64,000 bases of DNA, from the NCBI GenBank assembly GCA_021234155.1, contig JAJEKV010000026.1:5592189-5656188 (forward strand), read 5' to 3'. Source of the stretch: Isoetes taiwanensis (lineage: Eukaryota > Streptophyta > Lycopodiopsida > Isoetales > Isoetaceae). Below, piece after piece: positions 10,600 to 22,729 of this stretch. Position 1 is the first letter of the stretch. Every line of letters begins with the position of its first letter. The translations under genes were made by a program, and so were the position numbers. The notes under the pieces are model-generated. The model ran no database searches and had not been told where the DNA came from. It worked only from the letters and a program-made list of their open reading frames with translations.

Positions 10600-11880
10600 G
10601 GAGGTGGAGCACCAGTGGTGCACTTAAAGCGAAAACTTCCACAATAATCAACCTTTTAAGTCAAATCCAAGTTTGTGTTTCACAGATTTATTCTCTAGAA
10701 GACATAGAATAACATCAGTGGATTCGTAGTTCTGCTATGAATAACATGAGTCTGATTACCTAAATGATGATGGCTCTTCCCTAACAGTGCAATTCTAATT
10801 GTGCATCTAATGGACTGTAATGCTGATATACTCATTCTACAAAGTGCTCTGAATGGACAGATAGATTACCTCAACGGCTCACTAGAGTAAATGATGCAAC
10901 TACTGTCACTTACATAGTTTAGAATCAATCTTAAATGGTTTGCTGTTGTATTAAAATGGACAACAAGAACACCTCAATGGCTCACTGAAATAACTTAAAT
11001 GGGCAAAAAGATTACCTTCAAAGGTACATTTGAATATCCTGGATTGTTTACAGGTTTCTATACAATGGTGCTCCTTTATACCCCGATGATCCATAGAAAT
11101 GTGTTAAGGAATTGAACACAAGGCTGGCAATTCATTCACATAATTTGCACAACATGCCAAACTAGAAAACATATCAAATATGCCATCAACAATAAGGCTT
11201 AAGAGTTCGTTTTAGCTTTTTAGTTCTCATGTTGAATTTTTGTGTAAGTTGCTGGAGATGATATGCATATTTCAAAATGTAGAATCTGGAGCCTCGAAAG
11301 TGACATACACAGAGAGAAAATTGACTTGAATCCCAAGCAACAGGCTTCCCTAACACTGTGATTTGTCTTTAGCTGTAATAAATTGATCTCATTGTTGTAA
11401 TATGCCTTTAACTGAGATAAAGGTCCGCGCCATATTGATCTCAATGTTGTGCCTTCATCTGTGATATGGACATTATGCTGGACAATCCCAAGTCTCAACC
11501 CCACGATGGAACAACCAAAAGAAAAGTGCCCAACTTAATAAATTGCTAGTAGATAACAAGTATATAAACTAAATTTTTAATGCTTTCTGTGTTGTTAAGA
11601 AAGTAAAAAATGATCTAAATCTTTCTTTTGTATGTACATAAAAAATTCTTAAAAGAACTTCACTTGCTTTTATTTTCAAAACGGAAGCTAAGAATTCAAA
11701 TGCAATCAAGTCTCATTTGCAGCAAAAAAATTAACAGCAGTACTTACAGGAAATTCCTTCTTGCATATTTTGAAACCTTTTAATGTGAATATTTTAAAAC
11801 AATATTCAAAATGACACTTTTCGTTTGTAAAGGTCTCGTGTTATTGTGCATTCTACAAGACGTTTTTCGAAATGATGCTC
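10600..11880. other. Interior of the TIR element, no gene seen
   Basis: AT-rich sequence with loose repeats of CCTCAATGGCTCACTGAA near 10870-11000. A minus-strand open stretch at 11220-11504 looks like chance. Nothing else is recognised. Confidence 0.4.
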
Positions 11881-11887
11881 TTGGGTT

Positions 11888-12106
11888 GTATTCCGGAATA
11901 GCATAAGAGGTTTAATAGGCAATATGTTGTTTTGGAATACACGTTTGATTTCTTGTAAAGCAAAGCTGTATTTCAGAATACACATTTGCTTTCTCAGGAA
12001 AGCAAAAGTGTATTTCGGAATACACTTGCTTTTTTTAAAAATCCAAAGTGTATTCTCGAATACAGGTTTGTTTTTTAGAAAAGCAAAAGTGTATTCCAGA
12101 ATACAC
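11888..12106. repeat. Right subterminal array of 18-bp palindromes
   Basis: Variants of the same palindrome lie at 11888-11900, 11966-11982, 12008-12025, 12048-12065 and 12089-12106, spaced about 40 bp apart and linked by AAAGCAAA-type spacers. They mirror the left array, which supports one element. Confidence 0.8.
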
Positions 12107-12612
12107 TTTTGTTTTTACATTTTTTTGTTTTATGTGTCCTAGTGTTCATTTGTTTACTTGGTTATTTTTTTGTTTTTTATTCAGCCAATAGAACATCATA
12201 ACATGTCAAACGCGTTTGATAGAACAACTAATCATGGAGACTTGGGACAGATAATCAGTTGCAACGTCTGATGAGCGTATTGTTGAATACGCGCCAAATT
12301 TTGAGGGCGCCAAATTAATGTACTGAAAAAATTTAAAGAAATAAACATTATTTTTTCTTTTCTATAATGATGTTTTTTATATCTCACTTTCAGAGATTAT
12401 GTATTCATGTCTAGATTTGGCCATTTCAGGGGTGTTTCTTTGCAAAAAACAAAGTTGTCACTTAATGAAGAGCCAAAATGAGGGGGAAAAAAAAACTGAA
12501 CCTTTTCAAATTCTCAAGTTTATCCAAAAAAGGCCAATTTTAAGAGCATAGTATTTTTTAAAAGGGAATCTTTGAAACGGGAGTTATGCAACACTCCCGT
12601 TTAATTTGCAAC

Positions 12613-14149
12613 CGTGTTGTTACCAATACAATATTCTTCTATTATTAAAAGGATCAGATACACCATCCAATCCGTCCTCATTCCACTACATGGACTAAGA
12701 CTCGTGGTATTTACATCATTAATTTGAAAAGAACTAGGAATTATGAGGAGGGAAGTCCCATAAGTATCATTATCTTAACCTTATACTTCTGTTTTAAGGG
12801 GTAAACTATGCGAATATGATTCATATAAGCAAAATCCAGAATATATGCTTTTAAACTTTCATGAATGTTTCGGTCTATTTAATTCATCTGAGATCATAAG
12901 AACTAGCCTTTTATGCTTTATTAAGAGATACCAGGATAGGTTAATTCCTGGGACATCATACCAGATATTGGGAGTGCCATAATAGGCTCAGCTTATGTTT
13001 TACCAAAGGATTTATCAAATGCCCAATCATAAGTCCTAAAAAGGAACCATCCTTTCCTAAACTTGACTGCTTTTTACCATGCAATTTAAGTAAAGCTACT
13101 TCAGTCAACTGCAGTTATTCAGAGATCATCACATGGCCATCAAAATAGATATTGATTAGAGAGAAAGAAACAAAGGAAAGCTGCTATTTTCATTCCAGCA
13201 TTAATGACGAGAAACATCCGTAATATACAATGAAATGTCTACAAAATCAAGATATTCTATATCCATGTTTCAGCAGAATGCAGCAGACACCCTGTCACAC
13301 TATAAGGTGTAAACCTTTAAAGGAAAGCAGCACATATAATCCGGGTATACATCATTATATAATTATAGAGAATTTGTAAGGTCAGCATACCATAATCCTG
13401 CTACAACCTTGCCGATATCATTTTTGCTCACGAAAGTTATGATTCCCAAAAAATCTAAATAGATTAAGCCAAATACCTTGGTCTTGCTAAAAGGGAAAAC
13501 TTTACTAGAAAATAACAGAAATGTTAACTGCCCTTGCAAAGGAGCATTGTCCATCATTTTCAAAGAACTCTTAAAGCCGCTTCAAGTGCTCCAAGCTCAT
13601 GTCACATAATGCACGTCATCTCCTAAGAACTCCTACTATCGTGCACAAAAGGAAAACATTAAGAGGAGAAGCCCGTACCTGCAGCCAATCAGTACAAAAT
13701 TAGCCATAGACTGGATAAATTTGCAAGGGCCAAAAGGTACCTTAGGCTTCTCGGTTATTAACCGATCACCTAATGTAATCCTTTTGGCACTATATTTAAG
13801 AAAAAACTTAAGAATCTGATGCTAAATAGCAGTGACAGAAATCATAGTCCAGTTAATAGTATACACAGAAAAATACTGATATAAAGCAACCAATGAAATC
13901 TGAAAGTAAGCCTAAACAACAGACATCCACTCATAGGCCTACAATCCGAAATGAGGAAGTTTATTTACAGTGATTAGACTTATAGATAAGTCCCTGGTTC
14001 ACCACCTAGCCCATAGCAAATAAATACCTTATGTCTAAGGCCCATCAACATTAAGTATCCATGCAACCAGGAGTAGATGTCAAAAGATAATTTTCTTGGA
14101 AGAGTAGTCAATCCCAGCACTTGTTCAAACAAGCTAATAAGATCAGTAC
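12613..14149. other. Intron-like sequence, no gene seen
   Basis: AT-rich non-coding sequence between the TIR element and the exon at 14150-14506. No further exon could be supported. Confidence 0.4.
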
Positions 14150-14506
14150 CTGATTATCCTCGAAGTCAGAATCATGATCTTCCATGTATTGTGTTTCTGG
14201 AACAGAATATGAAGTATCACCAAAGCTTTGCCTCTGTGAGCCCTGGAATCGCCTATTTTGCTTCTGACCACCATAGCCATACTTGCCACGTTTGTTAAAG
14301 CCGTCCATGTCTATCTTATTGCCTTTAGGATCACTGCTTTGCATACAAAAAGCTATTTCCCTGTCTAAGACAAGCTCATTCAGGCGCTGCTTGGCCGAAT
14401 CGGAGATAGGGAGATCATCTTCAAGAATGAGTTCCCACGAGTCCATTTTCTTACCACATGTGTCTCCCAGACTGGGTATCTTTCCAGAGCAGATTCTAAC
14501 TGTCAT
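14150..14506 (-). CDS. First exon of an unrecognised minus-strand gene
   Basis: An ATG at 14506 opens a 119-codon stretch that ends at a consensus donor (AATCAG then GTACTG) at 14150/14149. The start region reads MTVRICSGKIPSL. It is followed by KKMDSWELILEDDLPISD, a helix with KQRLNELVLDREIAF, a Gly/Arg/Gln-rich basic segment (GKYGYGGQKQNRRF) and an acidic end (DHDSDFEDNQ). The composition is that of a real, partly disordered protein, and the exon ends in phase 0, matching the exon that starts at 7681. An inner Met at MDSW could also be the true start. I cannot name the family. Whether the whole gene is active is doubtful because its downstream exon appears shifted and runs into R1. Confidence 0.5.
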
Positions 14507-15029
14507 CTAAATCTTACAAGACTAACCTCGAAACTCCAACTCGAGGTAAAACAGCGATTTGCTGCCGCCATTCTTAAAGGCCCGAGCATTTGATAAAAGG
14601 AAAAGATGAAAAGTAAAAATGTTAAGGTCGTAACCCTAATCAAAAAGTTGAACAATATCCAAAATGTATTTCTAAGGTTTAGAATGGAAGGCCCACTAAT
14701 TACTTCCACAAGATTGAGTTTCAAAAAATGAATTATAGGTAAATCCTATTATATAAGGAGTGCTTCCTGGTAGGAACCATCCCTAAGCTTGTTTTGCTAG
14801 AAAATGGAGAACATGATCCCATAGCAACCATGGCTAGGACCATGTGAATGTGTGAGGCCACGAGGTGTAAAAGCCATACAGTTAAATGTGTAAAAGCCAC
14901 AAGGTTAATTACAGCATAAAAACTTTTGAACTAAAAGTTCCCTTCCTATAAGTTCCTATTACGTCTATCCAGACTTATTGATATAACCAATTCAGCTTAT
15001 ATTGGCATGCTAAACACCCTTTATAGAAA
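14507..15029. other. Intergenic, probable upstream region of the minus-strand exon
   Basis: No gene is seen. A short direct repeat (GTGTAAAAGCCA near 14866 and 14890) is present. Confidence 0.4.
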
Positions 15030-16130
15030 AAAAAAAAAAATGAATTGTATAGGGGAATGGAGATTGGGGCTTCCATTCCGGGTTTTCAGGTGGGGTCCTG
15101 CGACTGGCGTCAGCCGGGAGCGGGTCATCTGGAAACCGGAATGGAGGCTCAACCTCCATTCTCCTATAGAAGTTGGGGAGGATTTTTTTCGTTTTCAAAG
15201 ATGGTGCGCTTCTGGTTTCGGCCAAGAAGTTCAGCATGAGCTTCATATGCAAAGCTAAAGCTGCAAAGAAATGCTATTTCTTCCGGCTAGAGGCTTCTCA
15301 TTTCATTTGAAGCATGTGGATGAATTTTGTCGGGCTGAAAACGTTAAACAAGAAGAGCTTTTTGTTAATCACAGAGCAGATTCGAAGTGCCTAGCAAACA
15401 GCCTTACCATTTCTGTACTGCCGCAGTAGCCGTACCATTTCTGTGCTTTTTGTTCTTGCCAGAGGACACTTGCGAGGGAATACAACATCGACGGCATCCT
15501 CTGCCCCTAACCGAACCCTAACGATTTAACCTAACCCTAAAGATCTGACGGTTGACAACCCGTAAACTGCCGTTTGGTCCAAATTCCTCGATTATTCTCT
15601 ATTTGTTCATTATGGGTAATTTTTGGGTTTTCGGGTGCTAGTGGCGCCGCTTGGAGCGCCGCCATAACTTCCCTTGCAGCACTGGCCGGCGACGAGCAGC
15701 AAAGCTCCAACGTCTTAGAACTTCGTCGGAGCTTCAGATGGGAGCTTTAGTTCCGCCATAGCTTCACTTCCGCCATAGCCTCAGATGGGAGCTTCAGTTC
15801 TGCCATAGCCATAGCTTCCTCATAGCTTCAGTTCTGCCATAGCTTCGTCGGCAGCAGAGATTGGAAGCGACTTCAAGTTCCCCAAACAGATCTGTTCTTC
15901 AGATCCATAAACAGGGGTAGAACAAAACAAGGGCGGAGAAGAGCCCATAGCTTCCATAGCTTCGGTACAGATCATTGATAGCCCATCCTCTGCGGATCGG
16001 TAAAGTCTTCCATGCATAAGTCTCAGACATTCAGAGCCTGCAAACACGGGAATGGAGAGTTGTTCTTCAAATCCGTAAGAAACAGGGGCAGAGCAAGAAG
16101 TAGTGACATTTGCAAATCCACAACTCCAAT
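15030..16130. repeat. R1 repeat, copy 2
   Basis: Direct repeat of 5941-7085, again preceded by an A-run (14 A) and starting with the same foldback (15047-15172). It ends at AAGAAGTAGTGACATTTGC, 480 bp upstream of the start codon of the NAD(P)-binding gene, so it may reach into that promoter. On the minus strand 15820-16110 is open and reads MHGRLYRSAEDGLSMICTE, then PVYGSEEQICLGNLKSLP. A minisatellite of CGCCATAGC-type units occupies about 15750-15845. Whether the open frame is ever translated is unknown. Confidence 0.75.
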
Positions 16131-16300
16131 ATCCTGCTCAAATCTAAACTTCTCGGCAATCTCAATCTCAAGGAACCTTGCCATCCCTCAAACCCTCCCT
16201 GCTCGCAAGAATCAGCATAAAAACCTTAGAATCGACCCCGGAAAATAAGACCGGAATTTGGACCAAACGTCGACTTACGTTTGGTAGCCGGCCGGATTTT

Positions 16301-16396
16301 GGGGTTTCCGTCTGGTAAACCGGCAGGCGGCGCCGCCGCTCGTGGCTAACCCCGCTTGCAGCGGCGCCGCCTGCTGATTTACCGGCCGGAAACCCC
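16301..16396. repeat. GC-rich foldback upstream of the NAD(P)-binding gene
   Basis: GGGGTTTCC..GGTAAA..GGCGGCGCCGCC on the left pairs with GGCGGCGCCGCC-like sequence, GATTTACCGG and GGAAACCCC on the right. The arms are about 38 bp. Just left of it CCAAACGT and ACGTTTGG (16263-16283) form a small hairpin. It is far more GC-rich than its surroundings and may be a small foldback transposon. Confidence 0.6.
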
Positions 16397-16617
16397 TCAA
16401 TCCAGCTGGGTAGCTAGCACGTTAAGTGGAATGGCATTCTGCATTGTAGGCGAGGGACACGTGGCGGAACCAGAATACACGCCATGAAAACAATACGACC
16501 CAACTTCTATATTGTCTTGGGAAGGGTATTATAACTAAAAGGATATTGATATTTATCGTCCAAAAGCACTAGCCACCCATGCCTAATCCTCCGCATGGAT
16601 TGTGAAGAACACTAGGA

Positions 16618-19477
16618 ATGGCATGCGTTCCCTGCGCCACAGCGCAACCTTTTCAATTAGGGAGCAACAGCAAATTCGTTGCACCTTCGACAAATTGCCC
16701 TGCACATTACAAGACTGATTTTAGCTATGTGGATAAGTCATTGACAGTTCGATGGAACAGAAGAAATAAACAGCAGAGAAACTATGGCATTGTGGCTTGT
16801 GCTGCATCTACATCAGTTGTTAATTTGGAAGCAAATAAGGATCAGAACAGTAAAGCAAAGTGCATTCTTGTGGTTGGGGCAACTGGTGGTGTAGGTAAGC
16901 TTGTACATTTTTACTTAGTTAAGGATTTGATTCAACATTGTGGCTAGTATGTTAATTTTTATTGAGAACAGCTTCTATTTCAGCAATTTAGATTCCTTCA
17001 TCCCCTGATATTTCAGGTGTCGGGAAACATTTGTAGCTTTAAATTAATATATTGGAAATAAGCATAACATATTGGTAAACTTATTGGGGCCTCTTTACAA
17101 TTCAACTATCACGTCGTTCAGAGATGTGGCAGTTTGTCAGCATAGCCATTGTGTCTCTCATGAGTTCTCGTGCTTATAATTAAAAAAGGAAATCTCTAAC
17201 TAATTTCTATAAGCGCATATTCAATGCAGGGATGAGTGTTTTGAGCACGAGAACCAGCAGTGAGCTTAGGTTTGAGGATAGCTAACAGGATTTAGTAGAT
17301 CAAAACTTCTTTCATCCAATACGTTCTTTTCTGCTCTTGTACCAAGGCCCGCAACCAAAGGGAGTGAGTCCCGATCCGTAGGGGTAGAAGAAACTTTTCC
17401 CAAGCCTTTATGCTTATCAAATCATGTAATGCACGAATTAAATGCAATGCATGTTATAAAGTCCATCCTAGGAGCCCAACGGGCACACACGTGGTAGGAT
17501 AATGTTGTATGAGTGGAATGTACTGGTGTTTAGCTATTTGTAGCGGAACCTGCTTTTCCATAAATGACTATGACATTCAGTATCTTGACAAGTGCGCTCC
17601 CATCTCTATGATGTTTTCTTTTGACGAATCCATTGAGCTGTCCAGCCTGGTAGATACATGTTGTGAATGTCTGTTTGTGCGCACAAGTTGCGATAAAAAT
17701 CATATTGTTGGAGGACATTATGGATTGTGCTTCAGTTTATAGAACTTTATTCACGAATTTTAGATGCTTTAGTGCATGCTATATTTTAAAATAAGCTGCC
17801 ATTTTTGCAGCCAATTTTAGTGATTTTGGTGCATTTTTTGGTAAATTTCTTGCGTTTTTAAACTCTTAAAATTTATATCTGTGAGAATCTTCGCCTATCA
17901 GGACAGCTTGTGGTCGCAGCTCTGGTTGACAGAGGAGTTAAAGTGCATATGCTTGTACGGAATTTGGAGAAGGCGCAATCATTATTTGGCAAAGAGTTTA
18001 CAGACAAAACTAAGGTATTATTTGTAGGCTGCACAGGTTCTTTCACTTGCATAACATTGTGGTAATCAGATTACTTATTTTCTCATGCAATAGTGCAAAT
18101 ACCTTGTAAGTCTTGGCACACTTATATTTGAACTTATGCAGGTGTTTGTAGGAGATACGAGAAATGTGGAAGACCTCAATACCAAATTGTTTGAGGTAGT
18201 TGTTTACAAAGGCATGTATACCTTTATCATTTTCATGTTGTGTTCTTTGCATTACACCTTTCACTGCTTCATTCTCTAATATGCCTACATTGCAGGGTGT
18301 CACCCATGTGATATGCTGCACAGGCACCACTGCCTTTCCATCACTACGCTGGAGTGGAGATAATACTCCAGAACAGACAGGTATGTCATTTGCTAATACT
18401 TAATATGGGTATCTATTTAAGTTCAAGCGAAGCTTACCCTTTTCCTTTGAAGATTGGATTGGCTTTCGCAACCTTGTTTCCGTCGTACCTCGTTCCGTGC
18501 AAAGGTTTGTGCTTGTCTCATCAGTTGGCGTGACAAAGTACAATCAACCACCATGGAGGTATATTCAATTAAATGCTCCATGCACATGAACAAGTTTTTC
18601 TATTTCAATTGATTTTGGTTATTGTGCGAATATATGCAGCATCATGAATCTATTCGGTGTACTTAAATTTAAAAAAATGGCGGAGGATTATCTGTGTTCG
18701 TCTGGTCTGCCCTACACAATCATCAGGCATGGCTTTTATTCAAAAGAGTTCTACAACTTTCTTACTGCAAAGCACCTGTTTTTCTTGGGCATAACGCAAA
18801 GTGTTTTACTTGTCTGGGCTGATGAAACCAAAAAGCATCTGAGTACTGGTAGATTATCCTTTCAGGCCTGGACGACTAACTGATGGACCATATACTTCTT
18901 ATGATCTTAATACGTTGCTAAGAGCAACTTCAGGAACAAGACGGTCAGTGATTTTAGATAAAGGTTGGTATCTTCAAACCTGATTTCTCTAAGCTGCTTA
19001 TCTAATAGGATTGCTGAAATTCACACCCATTTGCGATTTGGTTATTGTTACATTGAGGTATTGGTTGCTTAATAGGAGATAAAATTGTTGGGGAAGCCAG
19101 CAGGATAATGGTAGCAGAAGCATGCATTCAGGCTATTGATGCTGATTGTACAGTTGGTCAAATTTATGAGTTGAACTCCGTTGAGGTGAACTTTGTCTTC
19201 TTCCTTCAGTTCTCGTATTTACACGCATAATGTAGATAATCAAACTGCCTGGGATTTCAAACAGCTTAAAATGCTAGGATTTTAAGGGCAAACTCCTTTT
19301 CTTTGTAAGATGTTAGAAATACAATGGCAAGGACATCTTTTATAGTACAAGACAGGATTTCTGTCGGCCTTTTACCAGCGTAACATGGTTGCATAATATT
19401 CTTTTTTGCAGGGTGAAGGTCCTGGAAAGGATCCTGATAGCTGGAAAGAGCTTTTTACAAATGTATCTAACAAGTAA
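16618..19477 (+). CDS. NAD(P)-binding Rossmann-fold protein, plastid-type (At4g31530-like), 9 exons
   Basis: The product is 331 residues, an atypical short-chain dehydrogenase-like protein close to Arabidopsis At4g31530; its substrate is unknown. Exons as read: 16618-16894, 17902-18014, 18142-18195, 18296-18380, 18453-18558, 18640-18726, 18866-18963, 19076-19185, 19412-19477. All phases fit and no stop interrupts. The first 60-70 residues are Ser/Thr/Asn/Arg-rich with few acids, as in a chloroplast transit peptide. The nucleotide-binding loop VGATGGVGQL is split by intron 1. Further landmarks are VFVGDTRNVEDL, THVICCTGTTAFPS, RFVLVSSVGVTK, SGLPYTIIRPGRLTDGPYTS and the C-terminal GPGKDPDSWKELF. 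The catalytic YxxxK of classical SDRs is not present, as in the atypical group. Intron 6 has a GC donor. This is the only gene in the window that looks intact. Confidence 0.93.
18727..18865 (+). other. Intron 6 with GC-AG splice sites
   Basis: Only a cut after ATCATCAG at 18726, followed by GCATGG, joins correctly to CCTGGACG after TTTCAG at 18865 and keeps the conserved IIRPGRLTDG reading. No GT donor nearby gives this. GC-AG introns are a known minority class. Confidence 0.7.
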
Positions 19478-22400
19478 TATTCCATTTTGCTATTACATTT
19501 GTACATAGCTATTCTTATAATAGTGCACAAACTATTTAATTGCTTAGAAGATTCTTCTACCACTTGTTTGTGGGTGATATATAGTATCAAGATTCATGGC
19601 CAATGGCTGCCTTGGTTAAATGTTTATCTCTATGATTCAGAACTAAGTAGTATTAACCAACCAGTCCACGTGTTTTCATTACCTTTTCTTTAGTTGATAT
19701 TGGAACTTTAACCAAGAATTCTTTCTCATGACAGAGAAGCTAAACTGATAAATCTTAAATATACCCTGGTTAAAGCAAATGGTAGTGAAATGCTGTCGCT
19801 GAAAAATAGGTGGTCTGATGTAAACCTGGGCCTGTTACAAACTTCTGCCACAGAACCTGGGCATGTTACAAGCTTCTGCCACAGTTCATTCTGGATAGCA
19901 TAGCAACACGGATCCCTAGGATGCCCAAACTTCGAGGAATTACGAGTTGAATTTGATATTCATGCGACATTCTTTTCAAGACAATTTCATCTTGCTAAGC
20001 TTCTAGAATTAGCAGAACTTTCATAACATAGGATGTTTAATCTTGAACTAGTTGTACTACTTTTGTCGCCTTATGGACCTGAGGCGCTTGAAAAAGGCAT
20101 GACCTTTCAATCAATAGATCAGGTTGAGAAGCCACCGTATTATGATGTCTCGTGTACTCTACTTTGTTCAAAGCATCCTTAAACTCTCTCCTATCATAGA
20201 AACGAGGATATATGCCTCTCCTTTCGTCTAGTACTAAAGGGCATGGCCTTCTTCTATTGCTAGCAAGTATACAAAAGTACTAGTGTTGGGGAAACTTTTT
20301 CCCTCTTATCGGAAAATTTCCTATAGTTTTTTAACCTAATCGGAATTTGTGATTTTGAATCGGATCGTTCTTGCAAACAAAATTCAACCAGATCTCATTT
20401 CGCCATTGTAAAGTTAGCCAGATATGTTTCGAATAGTTTACAACTTAGAATTTTTTCTTAGCCATATTTTCCATGTCTCAAATATGGTTTTCAGCTTAGG
20501 ACTTTTCTTGCTCAGTGAGGAAAAATGCTAGAATGCTGCTTCTTTTCTGCTGAATACCAAACAAGATGGCAAAGGTAAGCAGTTTCGCGACAAGTTTGGC
20601 GGCATGTCTGATGGTAAGGATATGGACTTTCATTGCACAAAAACCTGACATGTCATGTAAAATAAGAAAAAAAGCGCTCTGTTTGGCTTCTCTGCTATAA
20701 GAAGCTTATGTCTGTTTGTTTATCTGGCTCTCAAGTATGATTTTACATTCTTGTGCTGCAAAATTTAGCCAGAGATTAACCATCAGCTGATCATGCCGAT
20801 GCCTTGTTTAGTCCTCAGTGGGACATGACAAATTTGCATGGATGACTTAACCACCTGGGAACAAGGTTCTAGAAATTCGAATGGTGCAGTAACTGTGGAA
20901 AGTTGGATTTCTACAAATAATAAATTAAAGGAATAAAAAACACGAGAGAAAAGGATTACATGTTTAGCTTTTAGAGCTAAGTAATAAGACGAACGTGGTC
21001 TATTGCAAGCACTTTCTGGGTCTCAGTTACACTCAAGCTCTGTGTGGTTTAGCTTGCTCCCAATCCATCCCAGCTTTGTGTGGCTTAACTAGCTCCCAAT
21101 CCATCCCAGATTTTAAAAGCAGATGCCCTTGCATAAAGCTTGATGGGCAACTAGTCTAAATGCCAGTTCTACAACTCTAGCCGATTGAATCTTATGCTAC
21201 TAATTGGGGACTGTCGGTGGGTATGTAGCTGCTAATCTGTAACAAGAATGGATCCTTCACTTATGGTATAGGCAATGTACTATGGGTTAATTCTATTGGT
21301 TCATCTGTAAATTCCTTCAATCCGTCTGCAACGATGGTTTGCCAAACATAAATCGTTCCACTGTTTGTTAAAACTAGAGATTTCCGTGTAGTATGGACAT
21401 ATGTTCTTCCATCCCTCCCTTTTATTCATTGCATTAAATTTTGACAGTCCTGGTGGGCAATTCATGTCTGATTGACATGCTAGTATGCTAGTAAATGCCA
21501 GCTTGTGCTTTCTCTGTTGGCCAATTTCTGGAAACCCACAATTTTTGTGCGGAACAGGTTTCAAGTTTTGCCACTTTGCCACGTTAGACATTGAGTTGGC
21601 AATTTGAAATGAAAAATGCGCCTTTGCCCCAGAGTTTCCTTAATGCTGATCCAGTCCATGAAGCACACTTCAAATATACTTGGAAGTATAGATTTTTTCA
21701 ACACGAAGACTTTGAGCTATAAGTGCACTCTTGAATTCAAGTCACTTCTCCCATCCATACTACTATAGGTGATTAATCACTTTCCATTATTATATTCCTG
21801 CTACCTTGAAGCATGACTTTGAGGATCAAGCATTTAAAGCAGACACTTTTGTACAAAGAAGAACTGCTCTCCATCTTCTCGCATAAACAAGGTACTATAT
21901 GCGAGTGATTCTCCAAAGATGTACATTTCACTCTTTTTCTATCTACTTTGTCTATACTATCTCTATCTCTTTTCTCTTTATTCTCTCTCTTTTATTTTAA
22001 TTCATCTTTTCTATGTCGGTGGCAGAACATGATATGCATGTTGTCAAGCACTTTCAAGTGGGAGGTGGATTCGGACCAACTACCATTCTACTTGCAACTA
22101 GCTTGGCAAGTTGTCCCGGTTCTCCTGGGCAGCATTTGAGCATCTGATGGATTCGGACCACCTATCACTCTACTTGCAACTAGCTTGCAAAATTGTCTCA
22201 ACCTCCTATGCAGCATCTCCTCATATGCCTCAGCTATGATTGGACTATGAACACGCTGAGGCTTATGCTCGGATGCTCACAGATGAATCGATAGACATTT
22301 TACAAATGAATTGATAGGCATTTTACAGTCCTTTACACTAGAGCAACAAGCAAACAGAGAAAGGTGTTAGGAGAAGCCGCCCATGACAAACCACGGGAGC

Positions 22401-22720
22401 CATAACCTCACCGCGTAACTATTGGTTTGATGCTGAGTGCAGGGAAGGGAACAGAAATGCTGGCTCCGCCAGATCACAGGTTCTAGGTTCTGCTTTACAC
22501 TCGCACACGATCAGACAATACCGTCTTTTTCTTAAGGCTAAGGAGGCAAGATACATCGTGGCCCATCAACAGAAAATGTTCTTCCTCTTGGACCGTCATT
22601 CCAGAACTTCTGGCAAAGGGTGCTCAAAAAGCTAATACAACATAAGCACTCCAAAAACAGCGGGGACAATACCTCCGGCAGCTTTATGATCTTCTGGAAG
22701 CATAAGCAAAGGTACCCACA
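19478..22720. other. Intergenic, no gene seen
   Basis: The first 100-200 bases are presumably the 3' UTR of the preceding gene. The rest is AT-rich with small direct repeats: CTTCTGCCACAG near 19842 and 19874, GCTCCCAATCCATCC near 21056 and 21090, and ACTTGCAACTAGCTTG near 22090 and 22172. No coding region is recognised. Confidence 0.5.
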
Positions 22721-22729
22721 CAGCAGACT

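Larger units (their letters stand above)
8258..12612. mobile_element. 4.4 kb TIR element with palindromic subterminal repeats
   Basis: The left end reads GGTTGCATATTAAACGAGAG, then a block with CAAAGATTCCC. The right end, read on the other strand, has GGTTGCAAATTAAACGGGAG, then CGTTTCAAAGATTCCC. These form terminal inverted repeats of roughly 80-100 bp with small indels. Inside each end is an array of GTGTATTCCGGAATACAC-type palindromes. Subterminal arrays of this kind are known from hAT, CACTA and Mutator-like elements, where the transposase binds them. No transposase frame and no clear target duplication were found, so it appears non-autonomous and the superfamily is open. It lies in the long intron between the exons at 7681 and 14150. 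Confidence 0.6.

Noticed and set aside
5941-16130. R1 copies as the two LTRs of one 10 kb retrotransposon
   Set aside because: No primer-binding site or polypurine tract at the inner edges, no target duplication outside, and the copies are too different in indels.
17509-17742. A 77-codon frame in intron 1 of the NAD(P)-binding gene
   Set aside because: It lies between well-supported exons, has no recognisable family and both strands are open.
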